A DNA stretch of 18,736 nt from Bacteroidales bacterium UBA1680 (GTDB lineage: Bacteria > Bacteroidota > Bacteroidia > Bacteroidales > UBA932), in assembly GCA_002320605.1 (NCBI GenBank), contig DCKG01000024.1:1-18736 (forward strand), in the 5' to 3' direction. Made by a program: the position numbers and the translations under genes. Below the pieces are notes generated by a model that ran no database searches, was not told the DNA's origin, and worked only from the letters and a program-made list of their open reading frames with translations. The first letter of the stretch is position 1; each line of letters opens with the position of its first letter. Below are positions 5,402 to 13,758 of the stretch, one piece after another.

Positions 5402-6324
5402 TGTGAGCTGCTACCTGAGACTATATCCAACAGCTCGTTTGTGATTTTCTGCTGTCGGCTCTTGTTAAATTCAAGGGTGAGGTCCTGGAGCAGTTCCTGG
5501 CCATTGTCGGTAGCCGTCTGCATTGCGACTGTGCGCGCAGCATGCTCTGCGGCAGAACTATCCAGGAGCGTGGTGTAAATCCTAAGCCTGATGACCTTCG
5601 GTAGAAGGTCTGCGACTAAAGATGTCGCATCCGGCTCTATGATGAATTTCTGGGGATCGAAACTGAAACCGACCTTGGGGTTTGCTGGTTCGACGCCCTC
5701 TTCCTGCTTCCCGATGGTGGTTTTCTCCGAGACATCCGCCAGGCTCATCGGCAGATATGTCTTCCTCTGGCTAGGCTGAGAAGAATTGGAATGATAGTGA
5801 TTGTACAGGAGCTCAATCTTGTCGAAACGGCCACCGAGGAAACCATCTACCAGTTCTTTCGCAAGAGCTGCGGCAGACTCATAGTCAGGTGACGCTGACA
5901 TTTTTGAATAGTCCGCTGGGCTGGGATAACCGAATTTCTTCATGGCATCTGCCATCTTCCTGCCCACAGAATAGACTGTGATGTCCTTGTCGGCATATTC
6001 GTTAATTACAGCCTTGGTCTCACGGATGATGTTGGAGTTGAAAGCTCCGCATAGCGCAGAATTGGACGAAAAAGCCACGATTGCGACATTCCTGACATCT
6101 CTCGGCCGAATCAATGCCTGGATGCTCTCCCCCTCGACAGAAGCTCCTGAAGAGATGAGGTTTAAAAGAATATCTTGCAGGCTCTGTTCGTAAGACAGCA
6201 TGTTCCCGATAGCCTGCTGGGCCTTGCGGAGCTTGGCCGAAGCCACCATCTTCATCGCCGAAGTTATTTTCAGCGTAGAGCTAACAGATGCGATCCTGAC
6301 TTTTATCTCTTTTAAAGTAGCCAT
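5398..6324 (-). CDS. atpG: ATP synthase F1 subunit gamma
   Basis: The 308-residue rotor shaft of F1 couples proton flow to the catalytic alpha3beta3 head. The N-terminal helix has the invariant pattern KVRIASVSSTLKITSAMKMV (8-27). The C-terminal helix (LTLEFNKSRQQKITNELLDI) matches the conserved LT..YNKxRQxxIT end. The central part is the usual variable Rossmann-like domain. It is the last subunit gene of the operon, 60 bp after atpA, the widest gap within the operon, and overlaps the NamZ gene by 4 bp. The ATG giving MATLKEIK matches the family start. Confidence 0.96.
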   Translation of the reverse strand: MATLKEIKVRIASVSSTLKITSAMKMVASAKLRKAQQAIGNMLSYEQSLQDILLNLISSGASVEGESIQALIRPRDVRNVAIVAFSSNSALCGAFNSNIIRETKAVINEYADKDITVYSVGRKMADAMKKFGYPSPADYSKMSASPDYESAAALAKELVDGFLGGRFDKIELLYNHYHSNSSQPSQRKTYLPMSLADVSEKTTIGKQEEGVEPANPKVGFSFDPQKFIIEPDATSLVADLLPKVIRLRIYTTLLDSSAAEHAARTVAMQTATDNGQELLQDLTLEFNKSRQQKITNELLDIVSGSSSQ

Positions 6325-6384
6325 ATTCTAATTTCCTCTATTGAACATCTTCCGTAGCGTTGGCAACGGAGGGCAGAAACAAAA

Positions 6385-7980
6385 TCACGAATGTTTCATG
6401 CCAGTGATGACTTCCGCCGCGACTTGTTCGATGGTTTGGGTGATGTTCTCATCGATCTTTCCTTCAGAAAGAGGCTTGAGCACGTCCTGATCGTACGCAG
6501 CCCTCATCCTGTCCAAGAAGGCATCCTGGAAATCACGAACTTGCTCTATCTTAATATCCTGCATCAGACCATGCGTGCCGCAATAAAGTATCGCAACCTG
6601 CTCCCCAAGGGGCATAGGCGAATACTGCGGCTGAATCAGGAGCTGGCTATTCTTGCGTCCCTTGTCAAGCGTCATTGCAGTCACCTTATCCACGTCGGAA
6701 GAATATTTCGAGAAAGCTTCCAGCTCCTCGTACTGAGACTGGTCGATCTTCAAGGTTCCGGCAACCTTCTTCATGGACTTCATCTGAGCGGAACCGCCTA
6801 CGCGGGAAACTGATATGCCGACATTAATGGCAGGCCTGATGCCTGCGTTGAACAGCCCGGACTCCAGATAAATCTGGCCATCGGTAATGGAGATGACATT
6901 AGTAGGAATGTATGCAGAGACATCCCCTGCCTGAGTCTCTATGATAGGCAGGGCGGTAAGCGAGCCCCCAGCCTTGACCTTGCCCTTCAGAGAATCCGGA
7001 AGGTCATTCATGCTTTCAGCAACATCCTGCTGATCAATGATTTTCGCAGCTCTCTCCAACAGTCGGGAATGCAGGTAGAACACGTCCCCAGGATAAGCTT
7101 CGCGTCCAGAAGGACGACGCAGGATGAGCGAAACCTCACGATAAGCCACAGCTTGCTTTGAAAGGTCGTCGTAAACGACCAGAGCAGGACGACCCGTATC
7201 GCGGAAATATTCACCAATCGCAGCTCCTGCGAAAGCAGCATAATATTGCAGAGCGGCAGGATCGGCAGCCGTGGCTGCGACCACGATGGTATATTCCATC
7301 GCACCTTTGGCGCGGAGAGTCTTTACAATGTTGGCCACAGTGGAGCCTTTCTGGCCGATTGCCACATAGATGCAATAGACAGGATTGCCTGCCTTGAAAT
7401 TCTCTCTCTGATTGATGATCGTGTCAATTGCAATGGCTGTTTTTCCCGTCTGACGGTCCCCGATGATAAGCTCCCTCTGTCCGCGACCGATAGGAATCAT
7501 CGCATCAATCGCCTTGATACCTGTCTGCAAAGGTTCATTCACAGGCTGACGGAATATAACGCCAGGAGCTTTCCGCTCAAGAGGCATTTCCGTCAGCTCC
7601 CCATTAATGTTTCCTCTGCCATCCAGCGGCACGCCCAGAGGGTCGACCACCCTGCCAAGCATTTCTTCGCCGACCTTTATGGAAGCTATGCGCCCGGTTC
7701 TTCTGACCAGCATGCCCTCTTTCACCTCATCGGTGGGGCCCAGCAGCACTGCTCCGACATTGTCTTCCTCCAGATTCATCACCACGCCGGTGACTCCACT
7801 TTCGAACTCCAGCATCTCTCCAGCCTCTGCATTCTTCAAGCCGTACATCCTGGCGACGCCATCGCTAACTTCTAGCACTTTCCCTACTTCCTCGAAATGC
7901 AAACTGGTGTCGATGTCCTTCAGCTGCTGAAGAAGGACATCTGAAACTTCACTTGGTTTTATGTTGTTATTCTGCGCCAT
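6385..7980 (-). CDS. atpA: ATP synthase F1 subunit alpha
   Basis: The 531-residue non-catalytic nucleotide-binding subunit has a P-loop GDRQTGKT at 174-181 and Walker B-type LVVYDD at 267-272. The arginine finger that completes the catalytic site of beta is Arg393 in ISVSRVGGSAQ. Compared with E. coli alpha there is a longer connection at 317-338 (around AESMNDLPDSLKGKVKAGGS), which I recall from Bacteroidota alphas. All nucleotide-site residues look intact, so it should be functional. It starts 6 bp after the atpH stop. Confidence 0.97.
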   Translation of the reverse strand: MAQNNNIKPSEVSDVLLQQLKDIDTSLHFEEVGKVLEVSDGVARMYGLKNAEAGEMLEFESGVTGVVMNLEEDNVGAVLLGPTDEVKEGMLVRRTGRIASIKVGEEMLGRVVDPLGVPLDGRGNINGELTEMPLERKAPGVIFRQPVNEPLQTGIKAIDAMIPIGRGQRELIIGDRQTGKTAIAIDTIINQRENFKAGNPVYCIYVAIGQKGSTVANIVKTLRAKGAMEYTIVVAATAADPAALQYYAAFAGAAIGEYFRDTGRPALVVYDDLSKQAVAYREVSLILRRPSGREAYPGDVFYLHSRLLERAAKIIDQQDVAESMNDLPDSLKGKVKAGGSLTALPIIETQAGDVSAYIPTNVISITDGQIYLESGLFNAGIRPAINVGISVSRVGGSAQMKSMKKVAGTLKIDQSQYEELEAFSKYSSDVDKVTAMTLDKGRKNSQLLIQPQYSPMPLGEQVAILYCGTHGLMQDIKIEQVRDFQDAFLDRMRAAYDQDVLKPLSEGKIDENITQTIEQVAAEVITGMKHS

Positions 7981-7986
7981 TTTCTT

Positions 7987-8550
7987 TTACACGATTCTTC
8001 TATTTCGAACTACGAACTGACGACGTATGATGTCGAGCTGACGTCTGATGCTTCCATCGAGAAGGCGATCCCCGACCTCGATTATGAAGCCACCAATCAA
8101 GTCTGGCTTGACCACGACCTCCAGTTCAAGCTTTTTGCCGGTATGGGACAGGATGATGTCCTTAGCCTGCCTTGCCAATTCTTCCGCCTCCGAATTCATC
8201 TGCGAGACGAAAAGCACACCCCGGAGAATCCCGTTATAGGAATACCACTGATTCTCAAAGCTTGAGAATATGTAGATGAGGTAATCCACCCTCTCCTTCT
8301 TCAAGACAAGCCGGAGGAACTTCTCCAAATCCGGCTCCAATGGTTCCGGAGAGAGAGCGGAAGCGAATACGGACATTTTCTGGGAATCCAGCACGGCATA
8401 ATCCTCAAGCGTCCGTCTCATCTGAGGCACGGAGCGCATAGACTTGCTCAGGATTTTCTCCTGGGCCAGGACTCTCTCTCCGGAGCCGTTCTCCAAAACC
8501 AGCTTCAGCAGAGCCTCGGCGTATCGTTGTGCTATGATTCCTGTGTTCAT
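7987..8550 (-). CDS. atpH: ATP synthase F1 subunit delta
   Basis: This 187-residue OSCP/delta subunit joins the top of F1 to the b-subunit stalk. The N-terminal IAQRYAEALLKL (5-16) and the C-terminal block KPDLIGGFIIEVGDRLLDGS...QLDII are the two conserved delta signatures. It is acidic to basic mixed, soluble, and without transmembrane segments. It sits between atpF (1 bp gap) and atpA, as expected for the peripheral-stalk genes. The ATG is the only sensible start, given the conserved N-terminal helix. Confidence 0.94.
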   Translation of the reverse strand: MNTGIIAQRYAEALLKLVLENGSGERVLAQEKILSKSMRSVPQMRRTLEDYAVLDSQKMSVFASALSPEPLEPDLEKFLRLVLKKERVDYLIYIFSSFENQWYSYNGILRGVLFVSQMNSEAEELARQAKDIILSHTGKKLELEVVVKPDLIGGFIIEVGDRLLDGSIRRQLDIIRRQFVVRNRRIV

Positions 8551-8551
8551 A

Positions 8552-9067
8552 TCAATTCTTCAATAACTCTTTGTCGGCTGATGTCATTTCATCGACGAAT
8601 TTGTTCACCAGTTCTCTCTGCTCATTTTCATCGGACAGTTCCTTCCGCAGAACCTTCTCAGCCACGCCCACGGACAGCAAAGCGACCTGCCTCCTGATGT
8701 CGCGCAGGGCAGACTCCTTTTCGGCAGAAATCTCGGTCTGGGCCTTCGCAAGGATCTTTGCAGCCTCGTCATGAGCCTGCGCCTTAGCGTTTTCAATCAT
8801 TGCGTCCCTTGACTCGGCAGCCTTCTTGAGTATGCGGCTCTGCTCAGCCTTCGTCTGCTCGATGAGCTTATTCTGCTCCTCCGCAAGGTTTTTCAGCCTC
8901 TCTTCCGCCTCCTTTGCCATACGTATGGAGTCGTTAATGCGATCGGCCCTCTTCGCGACCGAATCCGTTATCATCGGGAATCCCCACTTGGCCAGAATAA
9001 AGAAGACGATGCCAAAAATCAGCGTCATCCAGACAATCAGCCCAAAATCTGGAGTGATAAGAGACAT
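8552..9067 (-). CDS. atpF: ATP synthase Fo subunit b
   Basis: The 171-residue peripheral-stalk subunit has one transmembrane helix at about residues 9-28 (GLIVWMTLIFGIVFFILAKW). A long charged coiled coil rich in Glu, Lys and Ala follows from about 36 to 150. It dimerises and holds delta and alpha still against rotor torque. Only one b gene is seen, so b is probably a homodimer. It starts 2 bp after the atpE stop. Confidence 0.94.
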   Translation of the reverse strand: MSLITPDFGLIVWMTLIFGIVFFILAKWGFPMITDSVAKRADRINDSIRMAKEAEERLKNLAEEQNKLIEQTKAEQSRILKKAAESRDAMIENAKAQAHDEAAKILAKAQTEISAEKESALRDIRRQVALLSVGVAEKVLRKELSDENEQRELVNKFVDEMTSADKELLKN

Positions 9068-9069
9068 GA

Positions 9070-9315
9070 TCAGTTAGCGATGAGACAAACTACTATTGCA
9101 AACAGGGATGCACCTTCGATGAGGGCACTGATGATGATGGCAGTCATCCTGTAATGGCTAGCCTGTTCCGGCTGGCGAGCGCCAGCTTCCAAAGCAGCAT
9201 TACCGATTTTACCGATGCCGAATGCAGCGGCGAATGCAGCGAATGCCGCTCCTATTGCCTTTCCTAGAGTACCAAGCGAAAGGCCAGCTTGAAGTAAAAA
9301 TGTTGTGAGTAACAT
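9070..9315 (-). CDS. atpE: ATP synthase Fo subunit c
   Basis: The 81-residue hairpin of two transmembrane helices joined by the polar loop ARQPEQ (46-51) forms the proton-driven rotor ring. The ion-binding carboxylate is Glu67 in ALIEGAS. The position matching the sodium-ligand glutamine of Ilyobacter-type c subunits is Ile34, and Glu67 is followed by Gly rather than Ser/Thr, so proton coupling is predicted. The first helix is unusually rich in Ala and Phe (AAFAAFAAAFGIGKIG, 23-38): the first two glycines of the usual GxGxGxG helix-packing motif are alanines. Spacing to atpB is 11 bp. Confidence 0.95.
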   Translation of the reverse strand: MLLTTFLLQAGLSLGTLGKAIGAAFAAFAAAFGIGKIGNAALEAGARQPEQASHYRMTAIIISALIEGASLFAIVVCLIAN

Positions 9316-9326
9316 AATATTTGAAA

Positions 9327-10406
9327 TTATTTGGTTGTCTTATCAGTTTCCGGCTTAGGTCTCGAAAGGCCGATGAACACAGCCGAAAGCATAGTGAATA
9401 CATACGCCTGAATGAATGCCACCAGGAGTTCCAGGCAGTCCATGAACACTCCCAGCAAGACGGACACGATGCCCAGGCCGGCATTGAGAGCCGCTCCCAT
9501 ATGAGCCGTCAGGAATATGACCGCCACTACGCCGAGTATCATGAAATGCCCCGCGAGCATATTGGCAAAGAGTCGCACCATCAAGCTGAAAGGCTTCGTG
9601 AATATTCCGATTATCTCGATCGCTGGCATCAGAGGCACTGGCACTTTCAGCCACGTTGGCACCTCCGGCCACAGAATGTCCTTCCAGTATTGCTTGTTTC
9701 CGAACACATTGACGATGAAAAAAGTAAACATGGCCAGTACGAATGTGACCGCTATGTTGCCGGTGACGTTAGCTCCTCCCGGGAAGAACGGAACTATCCC
9801 CATCAGGTTATTCAGGAATATGAAGAAGAAAGCGGTAAGAAGGTACGGGGAATATTTCTTATATTCCTCCCCTACTGATTCTTTTATTACATCGTCCTCG
9901 ATTGCCGAAACGAGCATCTCCATGAGGCCTACCCCACCCTTCGGTACCTCTTCTACGGCATCGTGCTTACGATACCACTTGGCAGTGCCCAGGACTATGA
10001 AAAGCAGCAAAGCGCTGTTGATAAGCAGACCGCAGACATTTTTCGTGACGGAAAAATCCAACGGCCGGACTTCTGTGCCATCGGCCCCTCTCTCGACCAC
10101 TTTGTCGGCATATTTCGAAGATTGCGGAGCGACGTAGAATCCTTCATATTCCCTGTCCTCGAGCCGCTTGGAACTGAAGATATGCCACCCCGTGGCCTTG
10201 CTGCGCACTATCACCGGCAGCGGAATGCTGATTGCCTTGCCGTCAACTGTCGTGATGTGCCATTCGTAGGCATCGCGGACATGGCCGTAGAGATATTCAT
10301 TCATGTCGAATGAAGTCCCGGCGGCAGAATCAGCGGCGGCATCTTGTGCCGGCAACGCCGTCATCGGAAGCAAAATAGCCAATATGAGAGTCAGCAGTTT
10401 TTTCAT
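9327..10406 (-). CDS. atpB: ATP synthase Fo subunit a
   Basis: The 359-residue multi-span subunit forms the proton half-channels. The essential arginine is Arg278 in FSLMVRLFANMLAGH. The C-terminal helix with FIQAYVFTMLSAVFI is also conserved. As in other Bacteroidota, there is a signal-like N-terminus (1-20) and a roughly 120-residue extension before the first main helix (about 123-142), longer than E. coli a (271 residues). I choose the ATG at 10406, which overlaps the atpC stop as ATGA, over the one at 10418, which would extend 16 bp into atpC. The membrane-bound hypothetical/AtpI-like gene often found between epsilon and a in Bacteroides is absent. Confidence 0.94.
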   Translation of the reverse strand: MKKLLTLILAILLPMTALPAQDAAADSAAGTSFDMNEYLYGHVRDAYEWHITTVDGKAISIPLPVIVRSKATGWHIFSSKRLEDREYEGFYVAPQSSKYADKVVERGADGTEVRPLDFSVTKNVCGLLINSALLLFIVLGTAKWYRKHDAVEEVPKGGVGLMEMLVSAIEDDVIKESVGEEYKKYSPYLLTAFFFIFLNNLMGIVPFFPGGANVTGNIAVTFVLAMFTFFIVNVFGNKQYWKDILWPEVPTWLKVPVPLMPAIEIIGIFTKPFSLMVRLFANMLAGHFMILGVVAVIFLTAHMGAALNAGLGIVSVLLGVFMDCLELLVAFIQAYVFTMLSAVFIGLSRPKPETDKTTK

Positions 10407-10663
10407 AATTCCACGCACGCCATTACGTGATTATCCTCAATTTTCACGAAACCGGAAGAAACCGGCTGCCTTTTTTCTTCGCCGCCGGCATCATAGACTA
10501 TCTCACCTTTCGCCAAGGAAGAAATCATCGGAGCATGATCTTTCAGGACCACGAAACGGCTGACAGTACCAGGAAGTTCGACCCTGGATGCTCTCGTGCT
10601 TATGATGACCTTTTCAGGAGAAATTATATCTAGCGTAATAACTTCCGATTCCATATTCGTCAT
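10403..10663 (-). CDS. atpC: ATP synthase F1 subunit epsilon (short form)
   Basis: The 86-residue protein covers only the N-terminal beta-sandwich of epsilon, with the conserved LDIISPEKVIISTRASRVELPG and the Gly-rich turn. The C-terminal helical hairpin that inhibits ATP hydrolysis in E. coli (protein about 139 residues) is missing. Such short epsilons are known in Bacteroidota. It still should connect gamma to the c ring, but classic epsilon inhibition is unlikely. The ATG overlaps the atpD stop (ATGA) and its own stop overlaps the atpB ATG. A second ATG at codon 4 is an alternative start. Confidence 0.93.
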   Translation of the reverse strand: MTNMESEVITLDIISPEKVIISTRASRVELPGTVSRFVVLKDHAPMISSLAKGEIVYDAGGEEKRQPVSSGFVKIEDNHVMACVEL

Positions 10664-12180
10664 TTAGTCTGGCTGAGGATCTTTTCGCCCTTCTTTATCG
10701 CGTCATCCAAAGTTCCGACGTTCAGGAACGCCTGCTCTGGCAGATAATCCACCTCGCCATCCAATATTCTTTTGAAACCTTCTACTGTATCTTTAATATC
10801 AACCATCACTCCAGGCACGCCGGTAAACTGCTCAGCCACGTTGAACGGCTGGGACAGGAATCTCTGTACCCTTCTCGCGCGATTGACCGTGATTCTGTCC
10901 TCTTCGGAAAGCTCGTCCATTCCGAGAATGGAGATGATGTCCTGCAATTCCTCGTTTTTCTCCAGAATCTGCTTAACCCTCTGAGCCACATCGTAGTGCT
11001 CTTTGCCGACCACGTTAGGGTCAAGAATCCTGGATGTTGAAGCCAGAGGATCAACGGCAGGATATATTCCTAACGAAGTGATCTTACGGCTCAGCACTGT
11101 GGTAGCGTCCAGATGAGTGAAAGTCGTGGCAGGGGCTGGATCCGTCAAGTCATCAGCAGGCACGTAAACGGCCTGAACTGAAGTGATAGAGCCCTTCTTG
11201 GTAGAAGTAATTCTTTCCTGCATCTTACCCATCTCGGTGGCCAGCGTAGGCTGATAACCCACGGCAGAAGGCATTCGGCCAAGAAGAGCCGAAACCTCAG
11301 ATCCAGCCTGAGTGAACCTGAATATATTGTCGATGAAGAAGAGGATATCCCTCGGTCCATCTCCGTTGCTGGAATCTCTGAAAGACTCCGCCATGGTAAG
11401 CCCTGAAAGAGCCACAGCCTGACGTGCTCCTGGCGGTTCGTTCATCTGACCGAAGACCATGGCGACCTGAGACTTCTCCATCTCTTTCTTATCTACTTTA
11501 GACAGATCCCAGTGGCCGGCCTCCATGTCCTTCAGGAATTCGTCACCATATTTAATGACATTCGACTCTATCATCTCGCGAAGCAGGTCGTTTCCTTCCC
11601 TGGTGCGCTCTCCCACTCCAGCGAAAATAGAGAATCCGTTGTGTTTCTTGGCAATATTGTTTATCAGCTCTTTGATGAGCACGGTCTTGCCCACGCCGGC
11701 ACCTCCGAAAAGGCCGATTTTACCACCTTTCAAATAAGGCTCCAGCAGGTCTATGACCTTGATTCCAGTGTAGAGCACATCTTGCGAGGTCGTAAGGTCC
11801 TCGAACTTAGGAGGCTCCCTATGGATTGGCAGAGCATTGTTTTCGTCCAGATCCCCCAGCCCGTCTATCGGCTCGCCGATGACGTTCATCACGCGGCCCC
11901 TTATCTGTGTCCCGACAGGCATGGAAATAGGAGCTTTCGTATTGATGACTTTCATTCCACGTTTAAGACCGTCGGTTGAATCCATCGCGACGCATCTTAC
12001 AGTGTCTTCCCCAATGTGCTGCTGCACCTCTATTACCAAATCTCTCTTTCCGTCTCTGTGGACCGTCAGCGCATCATCGATGCTTGGAAGCATAGACTTT
12101 TCCTGATCTGCCTCCAAATTGAAATGCACATCGACCACAGGGCCGATGATTTGAGAGATATAACCAATGTTTTCTGCCAT
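10660..12180 (-). CDS. atpD: ATP synthase F1 subunit beta
   Basis: The 506-residue catalytic subunit has P-loop GGAGVGKT at 159-166 and the catalytic glutamate Glu191 in GERTREGNDL. Walker B is ILFFID (279-284), and the DELSEED torque loop is at 422-428. All catalytic residues are present. It is the first gene of the operon and carries a consensus promoter about 40 bp upstream. Leading with beta and epsilon rather than a is the Bacteroidota arrangement. The start is fixed by the conserved N-terminus GYISQIIGPVVDV. Confidence 0.97.
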   Translation of the reverse strand: MAENIGYISQIIGPVVDVHFNLEADQEKSMLPSIDDALTVHRDGKRDLVIEVQQHIGEDTVRCVAMDSTDGLKRGMKVINTKAPISMPVGTQIRGRVMNVIGEPIDGLGDLDENNALPIHREPPKFEDLTTSQDVLYTGIKVIDLLEPYLKGGKIGLFGGAGVGKTVLIKELINNIAKKHNGFSIFAGVGERTREGNDLLREMIESNVIKYGDEFLKDMEAGHWDLSKVDKKEMEKSQVAMVFGQMNEPPGARQAVALSGLTMAESFRDSSNGDGPRDILFFIDNIFRFTQAGSEVSALLGRMPSAVGYQPTLATEMGKMQERITSTKKGSITSVQAVYVPADDLTDPAPATTFTHLDATTVLSRKITSLGIYPAVDPLASTSRILDPNVVGKEHYDVAQRVKQILEKNEELQDIISILGMDELSEEDRITVNRARRVQRFLSQPFNVAEQFTGVPGVMVDIKDTVEGFKRILDGEVDYLPEQAFLNVGTLDDAIKKGEKILSQTK

Positions 12181-12222
12181 TATTTAATATCTTAGCCTAG
12201 TTTCGCCATGAAAAAAGCAAGC

Positions 12223-12253
12223 CAAATTTACGATTTTTATTCCTAAAGTCAAA
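12223..12253 (-). promoter_or_regulatory. Promoter of the ATP synthase operon
   Basis: Minus-strand TTTG (12250-12253), 19 bp, then TAAATTTG (12223-12230), a full consensus match. The -33 TTTG is made from the end of the T run of the enolase terminator, so the two signals overlap. The transcript should begin near 12216, leaving about 35 nt of leader. That leader contains a five-codon ATG...TAA frame (MAKLG), probably chance. Confidence 0.75.
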
Positions 12254-12282
12254 AAAGGCAGGCTAAACCTCATTAGCCTGCC
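12251..12282 (-). terminator. Intrinsic terminator of eno
   Basis: On the minus strand GGCAGGCTA pairs perfectly with TAGCCTGCC around an 8-nt loop, followed by T6 (12256-12251). It lies about 30 bp after the enolase stop and overlaps the -33 box of the atpD promoter. Confidence 0.9.
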
Positions 12283-12311
12283 CTTTTATTAATCTTTTTG
12301 ATAACAGAGGC

Positions 12312-13619
12312 TTATTTAAGCTTCTTGTAACCGTAAACCGCCGTGTCGCCAAGTTCCATCTCTATCTTCATGAGACGGTTGTACTTGCAGATCCTATCCG
12401 TGCGGCTCAGAGAACCGGTCTTGATCTGGCCGCTGTTCGTAGCCACAGCGATGTCGGCAATCGTCGTGTCCTCGGTCTCACCGGAGCGGTGCGACGTAAC
12501 GGTCGTGTAGCCATGACGATGAGCCATTTCAATTGCATCCAAAGTCTCCGTAAGGGAACCAATCTGGTTAACCTTGATGAGTATTGAATTGGCAGCACCC
12601 ATCTTGATGCCTTTCTCGAGATATTTAGTGTTGGTCACGAACAGGTCATCTCCAACCAGCTGGCACTTCTTTCCGAGAGCCTCTGTCAGTTTGACCCAGC
12701 CGTTCCAGTCCTCCTCGCTAAGACCATCCTCGATGGAATCGATAGGATATTTCTTAACGAGTTTCTCAAGGTATTTGATCTGCTCCTCGCTGGAGAGTTT
12801 CTTTCCCTTAGGATCCTTAGGCATGCCGTTAGAAAGCTGCTTGTAATCATAGAAGAATTTATCATCTTCCTTAACGCAGAACTCAGATGCAGCGCAGTCC
12901 ATCGCAATGGTAACGTCTTTTCCAGGCTTGTACCCTGCTTTCTCGATAGCTTCTACGATGCAGTCGAGAGCATCGTCGATGCCTTCAAGTTTCGGAGCGA
13001 AACCGCCCTCATCACCAACTGCCGTGGAAAGTCCGCGGCTCTTGAGAACCTTTTGCAGAGCGTGGAACACCTCAGCTCCCATTCTAACACCTTCCGCAAT
13101 GCTCTTCGCTCCAACCGGACGAATCATGAATTCCTGGAAAGCGATAGGGGCATCAGAGTGAGCTCCGCCGTTGATGATGTTCATCATAGGCACAGGAAGC
13201 ACATGGCCATTGGTGCCACCAAGATAGCGATAGAGAGGCATGCCGAGATAGTTGGCGGCAGCGTGGGCGACTGCAAGAGAGACTCCAAGAATGGCATTTG
13301 CGCCAAGCTTGCTCTTAGTTGCGGTGCCGTCTAGCTTGATCATGGCCTCGTCGATAGCCCTCTGATCCATAGCAGACATTCCGATGATTTCCGGAGCTAT
13401 CTTTTCGTTGATGTTCTTCACTGCTTTCAGCACTCCCTTTCCGCCATAACGCTTAGGGTCGCCATCACGAAGCTCGAGAGCCTCGTTCTCGCCAGTTGAA
13501 GCACCAGATGGAACAGAAGCCACTCCGATTGTGCCATCTTCAAGTTCAACTTCACATTCGATTGTAGGATTTCCCCTTGAATCAAGGATTTCCCTGCCGT
13601 TAACACGTACAATTTCCAT
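12312..13619 (-). CDS. eno: Enolase (phosphopyruvate hydratase)
   Basis: The 435-residue cytoplasmic glycolytic enzyme interconverts 2-phosphoglycerate and phosphoenolpyruvate. Magnesium ligands are Asp241, Glu297 (SIEDGLSEEDW) and Asp324 (LVGDDLFVTN). The catalytic pair is Glu204 (VGDEGGFAP) and Lys349 (ILIKVNQIGS). SHRSGETED is at 376-384. Length and motifs are standard and nothing is missing. It is a single-gene unit with its own promoter and terminator, next to the ATP synthase operon but not in it. Confidence 0.98.
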   Translation of the reverse strand: MEIVRVNGREILDSRGNPTIECEVELEDGTIGVASVPSGASTGENEALELRDGDPKRYGGKGVLKAVKNINEKIAPEIIGMSAMDQRAIDEAMIKLDGTATKSKLGANAILGVSLAVAHAAANYLGMPLYRYLGGTNGHVLPVPMMNIINGGAHSDAPIAFQEFMIRPVGAKSIAEGVRMGAEVFHALQKVLKSRGLSTAVGDEGGFAPKLEGIDDALDCIVEAIEKAGYKPGKDVTIAMDCAASEFCVKEDDKFFYDYKQLSNGMPKDPKGKKLSSEEQIKYLEKLVKKYPIDSIEDGLSEEDWNGWVKLTEALGKKCQLVGDDLFVTNTKYLEKGIKMGAANSILIKVNQIGSLTETLDAIEMAHRHGYTTVTSHRSGETEDTTIADIAVATNSGQIKTGSLSRTDRICKYNRLMKIEMELGDTAVYGYKKLK

Positions 13620-13666
13620 GATAATTAGATTTATAATATGTTAAATAATTCTTTAAAAAAGCGTTG

Positions 13667-13697
13667 CAAAAATAGCAAAATACAACGAGAAAGTCAA
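13667..13697 (-). promoter_or_regulatory. Promoter of eno
   Basis: Minus-strand TATTTTTG (13667-13674) fits TAnnTTTG. A TTG core (13695-13697) lies 20 bp upstream. The expected leader is about 40 nt and very A/T-rich. The -33 box is only a few bases from the T run of the upstream ompA terminator. Confidence 0.6.
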
Positions 13698-13701
13698 TAG
13701 C

Positions 13702-13739
13702 AAAAAAGAGGCCGTTTGCACGAAGCAGCGGCCCCTCTT
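13702..13739 (-). terminator. Intrinsic terminator of the OmpA-family gene
   Basis: On the minus strand AGAGG-GG-CCG pairs with CGGCCTCT (two-base bulge), followed by T6. It starts about 20 bp after the stop codon. Confidence 0.75.
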
Positions 13740-13758
13740 TTGATTATAAGCATAATCT

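Noticed and set aside
9070..9315. Sodium-coupled ATP synthase
   Set aside because: The c subunit lacks the helix-1 glutamine (Ile34 there) and the Ser/Thr after the carboxylate, so proton coupling is the better reading.
12190..12211. Five-codon leader peptide (MAKLG) before atpD
   Set aside because: Too short to judge, without attenuator structure; probably chance.
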